From the NCBI RefSeq assembly GCF_022605165.1, contig NC_063079.1, positions 10,001-74,000 of the forward strand: DNA of 64,000 nucleotides, read 5' to 3'. Position 1 is the first letter of the stretch; each line of letters begins with the position of its first letter. The stretch comes from Purpureocillium takamizusanense (taxonomy: Eukaryota > Ascomycota > Sordariomycetes > Hypocreales > Ophiocordycipitaceae). Below the pieces are notes generated by a model, which was given only the letters and a program-made list of their open reading frames with translations, ran no database searches and was not told the DNA's origin. The position numbers and the translations under genes are program-made. Positions 32,701 through 47,173 of this stretch are shown here, piece after piece.

Positions 32701-35700
32701 ATATATATATTCTTCCTAGCGCTTATAACTATACCTATCGAATTATAATATTACTTAATACTTCTAAACGCTTTTTTACCTCTAATATCTTTAATAATAT
32801 ATAATTATTAAGAAAGCCTTATAGCTAAACCTTCGAAATAAGTATAATATTATTTAAAGATCGGCACCTTAATAACTATATATAGAGGTTATATAGGTTA
32901 TAAGCATTAGTAATTTCTTAACTAATAACTATATCTAAGATAACCCGCGCCCTATATAATTTAAGCTAAGCTCTAGATAGAGTATATCCTTAAACCTTAT
33001 AGTTTATATATATAAAGGTAGTAATATAAGGAAGGCCTTTTTGGATAATATTACGATATTACTATAGGCGTTTTATCTAGTTTATCTTAATTATCGTATT
33101 ATTCTTAATTAATAATATAGAACTAAGTAGTAAGCTAATAAACTAAAATAACTTTATTATATTACTTTTTAGAAGGATATTAATAAAAGGTCTAAGATAG
33201 AGTATTATAGATAATAATACCGAAAATACTATAATAGTCGAATCTAGAATAATCCTAATACTATAGTAACTCGCGCTATTAATAACCTTTAGACCCTAAT
33301 ATATATTTTAGTTAATAATTAAAGGTATATTAGGTATAAATATAAATATACCTAGAATTAGAATATCTATATTATCTCTTATTATTAATAGCTACTTTAA
33401 GTTATAGTTATTTAGAGTATTATCTTTATATTTATAAGAAGCTAGAAAAATATATATAAGACCGTTAGCCTAATATTAAAAAGCGATTATAGCTTTAAAG
33501 TTTAGATTCTATCGATTTCGATTAAGTAGAGTTATAGTGGTAATATCTATATCCTAAGAGATTCGTCTCGTTAAATCGTAATATCGAGTATTTAAGTAAT
33601 CTAAATCTAAAGCGTTTTATTAATTATAGCGTATCTTAGATAATAAAATACGAAAGTCTTTATCGTTAGTTACTTATATCTATCTTAATTAGTATATACT
33701 GTATCTAGACGACTATTCTTAACTTACTTACTATATTAAAATAATTACTATAGAGAATTTATACTATAAACGGTATAACTCCTTATCTTTATATACGCGC
33801 CGAGCTTAGCTAATTAACTACCTCTTATTTATTAATAATACCGACCGTAGCCTAAGTAAAATAGATCTCTCTTATACTAGGCGAAATTAATAAAAATTAC
33901 TAGCGAATATAATAATAGAGATACCTTTAAAATCTTCGTTATTTCCTTAAAGGAGACTGAGCTATTAATTAATTAAAAAGAGTATATATATACCTAATAT
34001 ACTAACCTTATTAATAATAAGAATACGCTTCTTCTCTTATATCGCTCGTAAAGGAATGTCGATAAATCGTTATTTAATACTATAGTATCGAGAATTAATA
34101 CTATTAGAAGAATTAATACTTAATCGATAAGTAAAATAAATCGTAATACCGCTAATCTATATAGCTATAGTATTAAAAGTCGCTATAATAAGGAGTTAGT
34201 CTACCCTATTTAGGGTCTAGAATAATTAAGTAATGCCCTAAATTACTTAAGATTTACTAATTCCCCCTTCCCCTCTTAAAAATATATATAATTATTTAAT
34301 CTTACTATCCCTTATATTCTTAATTATATCTAGCTATTAATAAATAATTAATAATATAATATATTATTCTTTATTTAGTCCTAATCTTTTTATAATCTAG
34401 TTCCTAAGACTAAAATAGGACTTAAAAGGCGCGAGTATAACCGATATATTTAAGCCGTTATAATACGTTCTACCTTAATCGGTCCGTTTTAGATCCCTAA
34501 TATTAATTAAGTCTTCTCCGAAACCTACGAAAACTTAACTCTAGATATAAGATTTATACTTAGTTATACCTTAGGCGGTAAGGTCTTCTATACTTTATAT
34601 AGATTCTTTAATATCCCGAGACGCTTTTCTTTATTATGCCTTAATATTAAGTAAATCCCCTTAGCTAGGTAATGCCGACCTTTAGTTTTTAATCTTAATT
34701 TAATTTGGATTAATAATTAAATTAATTAATTTAGATTATCGACCTTTAAATATAAATAGAACCGAGATTATAGAATATATTAAAGCCGACTTAATAGTAA
34801 TTTAGTTACTTATTATTGCCTATTTAAAAATATAGATTAACCGACTTATTTTAGGGACTACTTTAATTTCGTAATCTATTCTATTATTAATATCCTTTAC
34901 TTTATTTAAGTCTATATTATTAAAGATACCGATATTACTTTTCCTAATAGATTCTAAACTTCCCTATTATTTAGTATCCTGCTTTATATCCTCTATCAAA
35001 TAACGTAAGAGATTAATATTATATGATAGATAATATAGACGTATAGAAAGTCGTTATTTAAATCCGAACTAAATATCGTTAAAGTCGCTAATATTAATCT
35101 ATATAAATTATTCCTATAGTATAAATAATCCTAAATATTAAATAGTAGCTCTATTAGAACCCGCATTAATATTAATAAGCGATTAAATAGCTAATAAATA
35201 ATAGAATATACTTCTAGATATACCTATTATCTTCCTCTAAATTAAAATCCCTATATAGCTAACCCTTAAGCGATATTATTTAAATACTCTATATCGATTT
35301 TACTTTTTACAACTATTAAGAGTTAATATCTTAAGATATATTAAATAGTAAAATATATAACCTACCTATCTTATTACGCTTTAAAATAATAGATATATAA
35401 GAAATATAGTTATATAGGCAAAAATAACGAAGTAAATCCCTATAATACGAATATCCTTTTAGATATATAATCTTTTAGTAACCCTAATAGATAAAAATAT
35501 CTACCCCTTCTTTATCTTCGTTTCTAATATAACTAGCTTCTCTAAGAAAAAGCTAATACCTTTATACCTCTTAATATAGCCGAGAGGTATTTAGATATAC
35601 CGAGAGGTATTTAGATATACCTATTTTTATATACTATAATACTCTATATTATAGTTTAATAAATGCGAAATAACCTTTACTTACGATAAAGATTTCTCTG

Positions 35701-38700
35701 TAAAAATTCGATTAGCTACCTATATTAAAAATTATTATATTAAGTTAGCTTTCGCTATATTAATAAAAGATCTAGATCTTTTATATTCCCTAGACTTAAT
35801 AAGCCTAATAAAGCTCGCTACGATAATAAGACGCTTTAAGATTAAGTCCTTAATCTTTATAGCGTAATTTATTATATAATAAACTAAAGATAAAGACTTA
35901 TAACTTATTATAATAAACGATACGTTATAATTATAATATAGTCCTATAGCTATAGCTTAGTTTTAACGATTAACTATACTATAGGAATAGCGGATTCGAA
36001 TTACGCTATCTTTATAATTAGTCTTAAATACTATCGCCTATAATATATTAAACCGATATCGTCGACTAGACCGCGAAATATTTATAAAAGAATATTTTAT
36101 ATATATTAGAGTATATATATATATCTATAAAGACTTAGTATAGAAATATACCTTATCTTTAAATATAGTATCTAAATTATTAAATAATATAAATATATCG
36201 TTATATATTAAACGGTTACGTCTATATATTTATAAACGATCTATATCTAAATCCTAGAATAATAGTTAGTAACTATTATTATAAACCTAATATTAGATAA
36301 TAACTTACCTCGTAAAAAATACTATCTATATAATCTATAATATATTATCGTAATAAAACTAATTATTTAGATTCTAAATTAGAAAGTAAATTTATAAAAT
36401 ATAAATTCCCTTTTAACTATAATAACCTATATAAATAGAGGGTATTACGATTATTTATTTTAACTATATTAAAATATTATTTAATACGACTAAATATATT
36501 AAAATGCTTAATATAAATATACTCTTAGAAAAAGAGCTCTATTTCCTAATAGAAAAAAAATACTAAGCTAACTAGATCTCTAATAGCTAATTTTACCTTA
36601 CTATACCTATTACGTAATTCTATTAATATTACTTTAGTAATACTTAATAAATAGTTTAGTTAATATATAATTAATTATAATTTAACTAAATTAATAATAT
36701 CGTTTAGGCTAATAGTAAACTAAATATAAGGCAACCTATATTATATAATAAGAGACTTAATCCTTTAATGTATTGCTAAATGACGTTCCCTCGATATTAG
36801 CTACTGAAACCTATATAACGAAAGACTCTTTAATAGCTTTATTACTATTGGATTATCTAGGTTATTCCCCCTATTAAGACTCGTAATAATATAATCTAGG
36901 TAGTCGCTAGTTAGTTATTATATTAAACGCTTAACTACCGGAAATATTCTTTATTTTATACTTAATATATTAACTTTCTAATTCCTTAATCGTACCTCTA
37001 TATTAAATATTAAGAATACGAAAATATAATATAAACTAAATCGATTATTACGACGAAAAAGAAAGCTATAAGCCTACCTTAATAAAGTTATATTCTGACT
37101 AATTAATAAGTATAATCCCTTAAGTATACTATATTAAGGCCGATAACTTAAACTTATATTTAGTATATTCTCGTTAATTACTTATAGTCTATTAAATCTA
37201 AACGGAAATAATAATAAAAAGGCCTTTATAAAGAAGAAAGGATCTAAATAATTAGTAGATTAATTACCTAACCTAATAAATATATATAGATTAGTAATAT
37301 TATTAATAATAATACCTATATATATAGACTCCTCTTAGGCTATACCTATATGAATTTATTTTAGTTTCTTTACTACTATAGTATTAGGAATCTTATCTAT
37401 AGAAAATATCTTATTAAAGACGGTTTTATATATATACTCGATATCTTTAATAGGCCTTTCTTTAGAATTAATATTATCTATTTCTAAAATATCGTTAGTA
37501 TTACCTAATAGATCTTAAAGTAAAGAGATTACTTAATTAATATTTATTATATATTACTCCTCTAGGCTTTATTCTTTAGTAAATATAATTACCCTTAAGT
37601 AAGCTCGTTTTACTACCGATAGTTCTATATAATTAAGTCGACTATATATAATATTAAGAACGCCTATCGTTAATACCTCTTAACTATCTAACTCCCTTTA
37701 ATTAACCTTAATATTAGTATAATAGTAATTATATCGTATTAGCTAATATAAAGCCTACTTAACTATTCGTTAGTAAATAAATAGTAATTTTAATAAATTA
37801 TAGCGCTTTAGCTTTAACTTCCTATATTAATATATATATATATCGTTTAATACCCGCATTAATAGGTATAGTAAGACCTTAATTATTAGATATTCTATAT
37901 TATTTAGAAAAACTAAAATATAGCCTTTAATATATCTCCGATAATGACTAGACTCTTTACTATTATTTAATAAATTAAACTTTATAATTATCCTAAAATA
38001 TAAGTTTAACGAAATTAGCCTTTCCTCTATAGGAGTTAGACTATCTAACTCTAGAGGAAAACTATACTTATACCTTAACTAGGCATAGATTAGACTATAT
38101 AGTAAGACTTTACCTTAAATCTAACTCCTATAATACTCCTTATAAAATATTATATTATTACCTATTAGAAAATACTTAATATAATATCCTAGAACTATTA
38201 TTAACCTATTTATAATAATAAACTTATTAATAAAATTATCTTATAATATTAACTTTAAATTAATATAACTAAATATACGATAATATATTCGATAATATTA
38301 AATAAGTAAAGTATTAAGGTTATAAAAAGACTAATAAAACCGCTTTATAACCGATACTTTTATCTCTTTTATAATAGGGGTATACTATATATAAGAATCC
38401 GAGGTATATTACTTTATAGTAAATTTCTTATCTAGATAACGATATAACTACTTTACGTATATAATAATAAAATTAGATCTAGACGTATTTAATCTTAGTC
38501 CCGGGCCTTTAGATACTATCCTATACTTATGTATTTAACTTATTATTAATAAATTTATTAAAGTAGGTAATAATATAAATAGATTAAAGTCTATACTCTC
38601 TATATTAATATATTACCTTATTAATAAAATAGTATTCTCCCTAAAGCCTAGTCTATGTTAGATCTACCTTATAGATAATTTAATAGACTTAGATTTAAGG

Positions 38701-41100
38701 CGCCTATATCGCCGACGATAATGACCCCGATTATTATATCTTAACTTAAAAACTAAATCGGGGGACTATTTAAGTATAGAATAAGAATTTTAAGTATTAC
38801 TATTTACTTATAATTAATATACTCTATAGTCTATAATGGATTATAAGTATATACCTTTCCCTTAATAATATCTTATTATAAATATAGAATATAAAGTATA
38901 TTATTAATGCTTTACTAATATACCTTTTATTAATAAAATACGATTCTAATATATAAATACTACCGAGCCTAATATATTATAAAGGAAAAAGTAAAAGTTT
39001 AGAACTTATTACGTATATTACTACTATTATATACCTTAGGATAATCTTAATAATAATATCCTATAATATATATTATTTGCATTAATAAAATATAATAAGT
39101 CCTATTCTATAATATATATTTAGCTAATATAATTCCTCCTAGATAAATTCTAATTATAGTATATCCTATATCTATTAATAATTAATACTATATTATAACT
39201 ATATTCCTTTATTAACTAACTACCTAAAGTTAAACTAACTAGACTATTAATATTATATAAATACTATATAATTAAATAATATTAATAGCTTAGTATAAAT
39301 AATATACTCTATATAATATATATATAGTTATTAATCGGACGATATTACTAATATTTAGAAACTTAATATAATCTAAGGCTAAGCTCTAAAGCTTAATAGA
39401 TATAGATTAGAGTACTAAATTATAACTAACCTATTATATTACTATCTTATTTAATAATAATATAACTATAAATAACTATAACTATAAGAAACTTAACTAT
39501 TATATACCTTATAACTACCCTCGTAACTAAACTACTAATATATTTCTTATAAAAGACGACTATTATACCTAATATAAAACTATATACTATCCTTATAATC
39601 TAATACTAATAATAATTATAGCTAAGTATCTATAATATATACGATAAAGATATAAAAATAAATAAATAACTAACTAACTATTAATATATCTAATTAAGAG
39701 TTATAGTATACCCTACCTTTAACCCTATATAATAGCTCGATTCCTAGAGAGGAGCTAAAGGCGAGATAATACTTTCCGTATTTATTTAACCTCTTCGATC
39801 CCTAATAACCTTTTTCTCTATTCTAAAATATTATATTAAATACCTTAATACTAAAATAATAGCTCGACTTATTCTATTAATACTAAGATAGATAATATAT
39901 AATTAATATACCTATCTCTAACTTATTAATAATAATAATATAATAGAAATCCTACTTAATCTTAATATTAACCTATTCGGTAAGAATATTATATTACTAG
40001 AATAGTAAGATTAATAGTTTTACGTTAATAGTTACTTCTACCTATATATAATTACTTAATATATTATAAATATCGATAGCCTTAAATAGGAAGTTAAATA
40101 GATATATAAATATAGTATCCTTAGTCTTATAGTCTAAGACTAGGGCTTTTAATTATATATTATAATACTTATATTAATTTAATTAAGGCTAATATAATAG
40201 TATTATAAAATTAATCCTTACTTAATCGAATCTATACTATACCTTAAGATTATATTAAATATTAATTTCGCTAGTTCTATCCTTAGATTTAATATAGACT
40301 TACTAAATAAGGATAATATAAGCTTAGGCTTCGATATTAATTAATATAAATACTATAGTTTTATATAACTTATTACTTTTCTTTAACTTAATAATCCTAA
40401 TAGCCTATTAGCGTATAAATACTACCTATTTTAAGTCTTTATTATATAGCCTATCTACTCTAGACTATAGACTAATCTTTATAAAAAGTATATAAAGTAA
40501 AGTATATTATTATTTTAACCGAATACTTAATACTCTTATTTAGGAAAAGTAATTAGTATACTTAACTATAATCTCTTAAAATACTTATTATTAAAACTCT
40601 AAGACTATATTTTTATTATCGTCCCGGATATATAGAACTTTATCGATAAAGGTTAATTAAATTAGGGATAACTAATATACTTATAAAGTAGTCTATTACT
40701 ATAAACTCTAAGTATATCTATATAGAGTATATACGATTAGGTTTAGAGATAATTTATTACCTTAATATAAGAGCTAGCTCTTATAGATGAGGATACTCTA
40801 ATAGCTTAATCTATAGAATATAACCTAGAAACTCTAATAAGACTATAGAGATAAGCACCCTAGTTAGTTAACTAGACCCCTATTAAAAAGGTTTATATAC
40901 CCCTACGTTTAAGAAACTTATTACTAATAATATACGTATATATAAGCCTAGATAATATAAGTAATAAGAACTTAAAAGTAAGTACCCTATACTAAACTAA
41001 TCGAATATTATTATATTAAATATATAGATCTATTTTAATAGAAAAAGGACTTAGTCTAGTAATGAATTAATTTATCTCTTACCGTTCCTTAAGGCTTTAG
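29800..41100. repeat. RIP-saturated repeat block 3
   Basis: About 11 kb of AT-rich sequence with no open frame of note and very few CA or TG dinucleotides. Some stretches read as protein when TAG/TAA are read through (for example minus strand near 34.4-34.6 kb), so it consists of ruined mobile elements. I could not assign their class or ends. It contains a perfect 20-bp tandem duplication at 35581-35620. No host gene is visible. Confidence 0.85.
35581..35620 (+). repeat. 20-bp perfect tandem duplication
   Basis: cgagaggtatttagatatac occurs twice in a row without a mismatch. The identity suggests it arose after RIP of the surrounding element. Confidence 0.9.
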
Positions 41101-42503
41101 TATATAAGGCCCCTTGCCTTATATTACCCTATATAGTAATAGCGAACTTATCCGACTTAAGCATCGCTACTCTCCTATATTCCCCTAGTCTTAGAAGTAA
41201 CTATTAAGGATTTCGCTAATATACCTATAAAACTACTATTAACGCCGCTTAATATTAAGTATAGCTTTACGCTATAAGCGGCAATAGCGACTTAAATAGC
41301 TCTAGATATATTAAAAGAGGCACTATTATTACCCTTTCGAACCGAACTAAGCTCTAGCTCGCTAGCTAATCTTTAGAGAGGCGCTAGGTAGGCTTAACTA
41401 TACTATATGCTATAGAAAGATATTACGGACTTCCCGTCCCTCCGATTAGGTCTATACCGCAATATTATTACTAATAATAGTAATAGTAGCTACCTAGGAG
41501 CTATATAGAATGCCCTTAGCGCGCGCCGAGAGACGCCTATAGCGATATAGGCTAGTAATAACGAAGACGACCCGTTTTAGAGCTAGGTAATAAGCTAGGC
41601 GCCTATTACGATAGGAGGTACGGTAGCTAAATTAATCCATAAGTACTAAACCTATACGTAAGTAAAGCTCGACGTACTATAGGCCTTTATATAGGCCTTC
41701 GATTAAATAGCTAAGAGCTTCGACTATAATATCTAGCGCTATATAGTAGAGGATTTTTTAAATAGCTTCCTAAAGTACTAAGAAGTAGTTCTCGCTAGGG
41801 ACTATATTAGACCCCTTCGACTATAATACTTACCTACCCTAATAGAATACGGTAGCCTTAATAGCTCGGTATATAATCTAAATAAAGGAAGCGTATTATA
41901 GACCTATATATCGGCAGCCCGGCAGGGATTATAGCAGACCCCTATTATAGCCCGAGCTAGACTTAAGACGACCTATTAGGCCCCCCCTATTAAGGAAGAA
42001 GCTAGGGTACTAATTAAACTTAATAAAGGCGCCTTAAGGCAGGTCTTGCCCTATGCTATCTAATAATACTTAGTAAAATAGTTAGGGCTAGCCGTTAATA
42101 ATATTATTGCCTATAACCTAATGAAGATAGGCTAGGTAGTATAGACTAATAGCTTAATAGCCCGGGATAAGATTATAGCCTATAAAATAAGCTAGGCTTT
42201 ATAGATCGGAGCGATAATAATAAAGAAGCACTAGAAATAGCACTTCTATATAGTGCTAGGCGTCCTTAGGGTCCTCTAGGGCCTATAGGATAGCTAGCTA
42301 TAGGAAGAGGCTACGATAGAGGAAGTAAGGGCATAAATAGGCTAAGAGCTACTCTAGATCTATACCTTAAGGTATAACGACCTAATAGCTAGTAATATTC
42401 TTACCGTTATAGTAATATTAGTAGAGTAGATATAGAAAAGCTAGCGGCTCTTTAGCTATAGCGAGGTAGCTAGACTTATTACGAAGCTATTAATACCTAA
42501 GTA

Positions 42504-42672
42504 ATGCCCTAACTGCTATAACTTCTATATTAGGACCTACTATACTAGATAGGCCCGCTATAGAAACTATAGTCGTTTTAATACTTATGACTTTACGAGC
42601 TATAGCCGGCTTAAGTAGTGCATTAATTACCTTACGCCTATACTTAGTAGTTATAAGTAATGCCTAGTATAC
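42504..42672 (+). pseudogene. LINE ORF1 zinc-knuckle region
   Basis: Cysteine pairs remain (CPNC and later KQC) but the expected histidines read as tyrosine, the result of CAC/CAT to TAC/TAT change at CA sites. The region corresponds to the nucleic-acid-binding end of the gag-like ORF1 protein. Confidence 0.65.
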
Positions 42673-43149
42673 CTCGTTAAGATTAACGATAACTATATAG
42701 CCTAGACGAAGAGATAATAAGTTATTATTAAGTTAGTTAGAGTACGAGCCTTCTATATAGCTAACTAAGAGCTTTAGATAGGGCGCCTAGTCTTAAGTAG
42801 CCTAATAGTTAAATTACTAACCTTATTTACGCTAGTATAAGTATTAGAGCTCTTAAGGCTACTAATAACTACATCCTTGCCGACTAAGAGACATAGGACC
42901 TTAAGTAGACTTATTTAGCGTATTAATAAATAATTATATATAATATTAAGGCTATAGTAGATATAGTACCTTATAGGTGTTTTAAGCTAACGTTAGTAAC
43001 TATAGCCTTAGCTATAATATAGCATTAGCTCTCGCCGACGAAAGTAAATTTAATATAATATTAATCTAAGAACCTTAAATAGCCTATAACGTAATTATAA
43101 CTAAGTCTTATAGGTCCTATAGCGCTTACCTAACTAGCGTATAGACTTA

Positions 43150-43700
43150 TTAAGACAATAAGATTAGAGCTATTATATGCGTCCGTAAGAGCCTATACCT
43201 TACGGCTATATAGCTATAGCTAGAACTAACTTACTATATCGTCTAGCTAAAAGTTAATAGCATTACTATAGTTAATATTTATAGGCCCCCGACTAAGGAC
43301 GGGCCCCTCGATATTATACTCTACTATTAAGTCCCGGCCTAGGCTCTTATAATAAGAGATTTTAACGTAATATACTATTCCTAGTAACTAAGAGTAACTA
43401 TTAGGAATAAGGGCACTAATATAGCTAAATAGGCCGCGTAAGTAGACCTAACGGTATTAAACTTATTAAGAGAGTCGACCTATAATAGGGGCAATACCCT
43501 AGACCTAGTTTTTAATAATATTATAGTAATAAATATAGAGGTTAAATAATACCTTAACGTTATAGTAGACTATAGAACGTTAATTACGATACTACCTAGG
43601 CTAGATATATATAGCCTAATTATATAGCGGCTATAAGTTACGACGGAAGAGGAGCTTAAGCGCTTCTAGGCCTATGCCTATGCCGTAATACTATATATCT
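43150..43700 (+). pseudogene. LINE ORF2 endonuclease domain
   Basis: Recognisable as apurinic-like endonuclease: VNIYRPPT near 43260, the catalytic xDFN motif as IIRDFNV near 43346-43368 (Gly changed to Arg), and GNTLDLVFNN near 43490. In an active element it nicks the target DNA to prime reverse transcription. Confidence 0.7.
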
Positions 43701-44099
43701 AGCTATTATTACGATAGCCTATAGAGGAGCGACTAGACTAATAGGCATTAGATATTACCGAGATACTTTAAGCTGCTATAGAAGCTATAAGATAAGTCCC
43801 GAAAGCCTAGCTTAGAGGGATAGTCTAGTAGAATAATAGCTATAGCTAAGCTAGGCTACTATATAATAGCGCTAGGACTATAGTATGCCTTAGGCTTAAA
43901 TATAGCTAGTAAGAGACCTAGAAGTCATTCTAGAAGACGGTAAGGAAGGCTAAGAGGGATTACTAAAGGGATATTATCGAGAGCGCTAGCGATAACTAGA
44001 AGATATATAAGGTAATACGCTAGACTAAGAAGGGTAGCGCTTTCTAGGCGCTACCGCTATAAGTAAGAGACTAAGTCTATATTATACCGATAAATAAAG

Positions 44100-45100
44100 C
44101 TAACGTACTTTAACGAACCTTATTAAAGCGGAAAGACGGCTCTAATAACTACTTAATAGCTAGCGCATAACCTATACGCTAGCTTACGGTCGAGCTTATA
44201 GTTATACTAATAGAAGCTAAGTATTATTACGTAAGGATAGGCAATACGTCCTTAAGTACTAACGGTATTACGGTCCGGCTACTATAGTATGCCTAGCTAG
44301 CTATTAAAGAGTTAGTAAGAGATCTATACTAAAAGTATCTCTATAAAAGCTATTACCCCTATCTATACTAGATAGTAGAAGTAATATTATTACTTAAGCT
44401 AAGTAAGCGTAACTAAAGCAAGCCTAAGGCCTAAAGACCGATTTTACTACTTAGCTACTTAAGTAAGGGACTAAAATAGCTAATAGCCTAGTATATAGCC
44501 TAAGTAGCAACTATATAAGATATACTTAGCCTATAATAGGTAAGAGCCTTACTAAAGAGGTTAATACTAGACCTAACGACCGCTATTATATACGATATCG
44601 AGATAGCGCTTACGGTAGGTAAGGTTACTACCTTACTAACTATAGATATATAGGGCGCATTCGATTACGTCTAGCATAAAAGACTTACGCTTAGGCTCTA
44701 GGAATAAGGCTAGCTATAGTAAGTAGTTAGCTAGGCGGATGCCTTTATAAGTAAGAGATAGGCTGCCGTCCGCTATAAAGATATCCGAATATAAGAGGAA
44801 CTACTTAATTATAGGCTACCCTAAGGGTCCCCTACCTCGCTAATACTCTTCCTATTATATACGGAACCTATCTTTAGACTAAGGCAATAAAAGCACTATT
44901 TCGGGTATATTAATAATATAGCTATACTATATATTAGCGACGACCTCTGCACTATAGCTACCTAAGCTACCGGGTCGGCCTAGGAGCTAATTAGCTAGGG
45001 CAATAAAAACGGTATTAACTTCGACCTTACTAAATCTAAAGCTATATACTTTAGTAAGCGCCTAGATAATAATAACCTAAGCGTTAAGTACTAAGGTAAG
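44100..45100 (+). pseudogene. LINE ORF2 reverse transcriptase domain
   Basis: RT motifs in order: RPILLLSYLSKGL near 44440, LLTIDIQGAFDYV near 44636-44672, LPQGSPTSLILFLLYTEP near 44816-44868, and the catalytic box as FGYINNIAIL near 44900-44929. The box is YxDD in active enzymes; both aspartates read Asn, as expected for G-to-A change on this strand. Confidence 0.8.
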
Positions 45101-45829
45101 GATATTACGCCGCCGGTAATAGCTATACGCTAGCTAGGGGTCTGGTTCGATAAGAAGCTTTCCTTTAAGACCTATATAGAAATATAGGCTACTAAAGGGC
45201 ATAGACTTATAACCTTCCTCTAGAGCCTAGGGAACTTATAGAGGGGCCCGCTAGCCAATACTACCTAGCGGGCGATCCTTACCTATATAATCCTAATGCT
45301 CTACTATAGCGCTAGTATATAATACCTAAGATAAGAGAAGCTCTCTACTCGCTACCCTTATAAGCTTATTAATATATAAGCATAAGGATATATTAAGAAG
45401 CTATAAATAATACTTAATATCGGGCTTAAAGTAATACTACCGGTCTAGAAAACGACCCTAATAGCTATACTATATCGAAAAGCTAGTATAGCACTTATTA
45501 ACGTAATGCTTAACTTAATATATAGAATAGTAGCTATATGCCTCGGCATACTAGACTACCGATACCCCCTAGTATAGAGACTCCCTTAATAGGTAATATA
45601 TACCGCATAATAAGCTATACTATAATATAATACTATTAAACGATAGTTCTTTATATATAGAGAATATAAAGCTATTATATAGTTCGAGAGGCTTATCGTA
45701 AAGAGCCCTACGAACCCGAGAACTAGACCTAGACTCCTCCGCCCTAGGCCCTCTATTACCGACCTAACGTAAGGCTAAGATAAGATATAGGCTATAAGGA
45801 GCTTTTACGTATAGTACCGATAGCTACTA

Positions 45830-46230
45830 GCCGGCATTACTACTATCTTTACAAACGGTTCCTAAGCTAACGGAGCTATGGGCTATAGCTATAGCGTTAT
45901 AAGAGATAGCGTCGAGGTTGCCTCTAGCTCCTACTAGCTCGGATAGGTAGAAGTCTTCGATATAGAGGTCGAAAGTGCCCTAGCTAGCCTCTAAGTAGCT
46001 ATAGACCTAGGGCTCGGTTAGTAAGCTATAGTCTATCTCGATAATATAGTAGCTATATAGGCTATTATATACTAAGCGTCCGATTCCTCCTAAGTAGTAG
46101 CGTTATCCTTTTAATGCCTTACTTAAGCTATAGGCATATAAGCCTATTAGTGCCCAGGCTACTATAATATCTTAGGCAATAAAAGAGTAGACTAACTAGC
46201 AAAAGCTAATATAGCGCTCCTATTATTATA
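45830..46230 (+). pseudogene. LINE ORF2 RNase H domain
   Basis: Reads ITTIFTNGS (Asp to Asn), VEVFDIEVESALASL, YLDN and PGYYNILGNKRVD, the four blocks of a LINE RNase H domain in order. It matches the better preserved copy on the minus strand at 11.4-11.6 kb. Confidence 0.75.
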
Positions 46231-47040
46231 CCTACTACCGCTACCTATAGTAGTATACTTACGATAGTAGGCCTATTAGTAAATTAAGACGGACTTCTCT
46301 AACTAATAGTAAATAGCAATATATACCGTCTTAGACTACTATAGAGACCTTAACCTTCCGGTAAGGCTTAGCTACCTACTAGAACTCTAAGCTTAACGTA
46401 CCGAACTATATTATCTCTTAGTAATATAGATAGCATATAGAGACTTTATAGCCTATTATAAACGATTTAATTATAGTAACTCCTATAATATCTACTTATA
46501 TAGGCGGAGGAAATTACTTAACTACCTTCTTTACTACTAGAAAATATACGTTAATAATAGGCTAAAGCTAACTCCTTTAGCTATTAATGCGTTCTACTAG
46601 GCAATAAGTATAGACTAGAGTCGCTATTTATGCCTAGCCTAGGAATTAGGGTTCTTTAATAGGATTTGCCTACGATATTAGGCATAGGCAATAGTATAGT
46701 TAATACTACGCCGCGGTATATCCCTTCCTTATTTTTCTTATATCTTTCTTCTTCCGGCCGGCTATATAGTTCCTTAGGACTATAATATAGTTAATATTAA
46801 TAGTATAAGCTTAGCGATATACTTATACCGATACTAAGAAGACGGTACCTATATAATACTAAAGAACCGAAAGTAATATAGCGGGCTAATACCCGCGCCT
46901 TTTAAACCCGCTAATAGGGGAATAGGCCTAGAAAGTAATGCCCTAAAGGCCCCGAATAGCTAGATATAGAAGCATAGTTATAGGTATAGCAGACGGAGGA
47001 GAGCTATCTTAATACCTAGTAAGGTGGCCCCTTTTGACCC

Positions 47041-47128
47041 CTGCAAAAAGCAGGCAAGGCGCGTCTCGCGACGCGATAGGCCCACTATATATATCCCTAG
47101 CCTAGCGCGTCTTTCGCCCCGACGGGGC
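47041..47128. other. Hairpins of the LINE 3' untranslated region
   Basis: Three perfect short stems: CTGC-AAAAA-GCAG (47041-47053), CGCGTC-TCGC-GACGCG (47060-47075) and GCCCC-GAC-GGGGC (47116-47128). They lie between ORF2 and the A-rich tail and keep their GC, unlike the ORFs. Confidence 0.7.
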
Positions 47129-47149
47129 TAGCCTAGACGTTAAACGCCA

Positions 47150-47173
47150 TAATAATAATAATAATAATAATAA
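47150..47173 (+). repeat. (AAT)8 tail of the LINE
   Basis: Eight AAT triplets directly follow the 3' UTR. Simple tails of this kind close Tad-clade LINEs and fix the 3' end and plus-strand orientation of the element. Confidence 0.85.

Larger units (their letters stand above)
41100..47173 (+). mobile_element. Near full-length Tad-like non-LTR retrotransposon (LINE), inactivated by RIP
   Basis: The plus strand reads as two consecutive LINE ORFs if TAG/TAA are taken as RIP products of CAG, CAA and TGG. ORF1 (about 41.3-42.75 kb) ends in CCHC zinc knuckles. ORF2 (about 42.9-46.65 kb) has endonuclease, reverse transcriptase and RNase H in order. The element ends in a GC-rich hairpin region and an (AAT)n tail at 47173. 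Order and tail are those of the Tad1 clade. The 5' end is uncertain because block 3 abuts it without a visible boundary. Dozens of stops make it non-functional. Confidence 0.85.
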
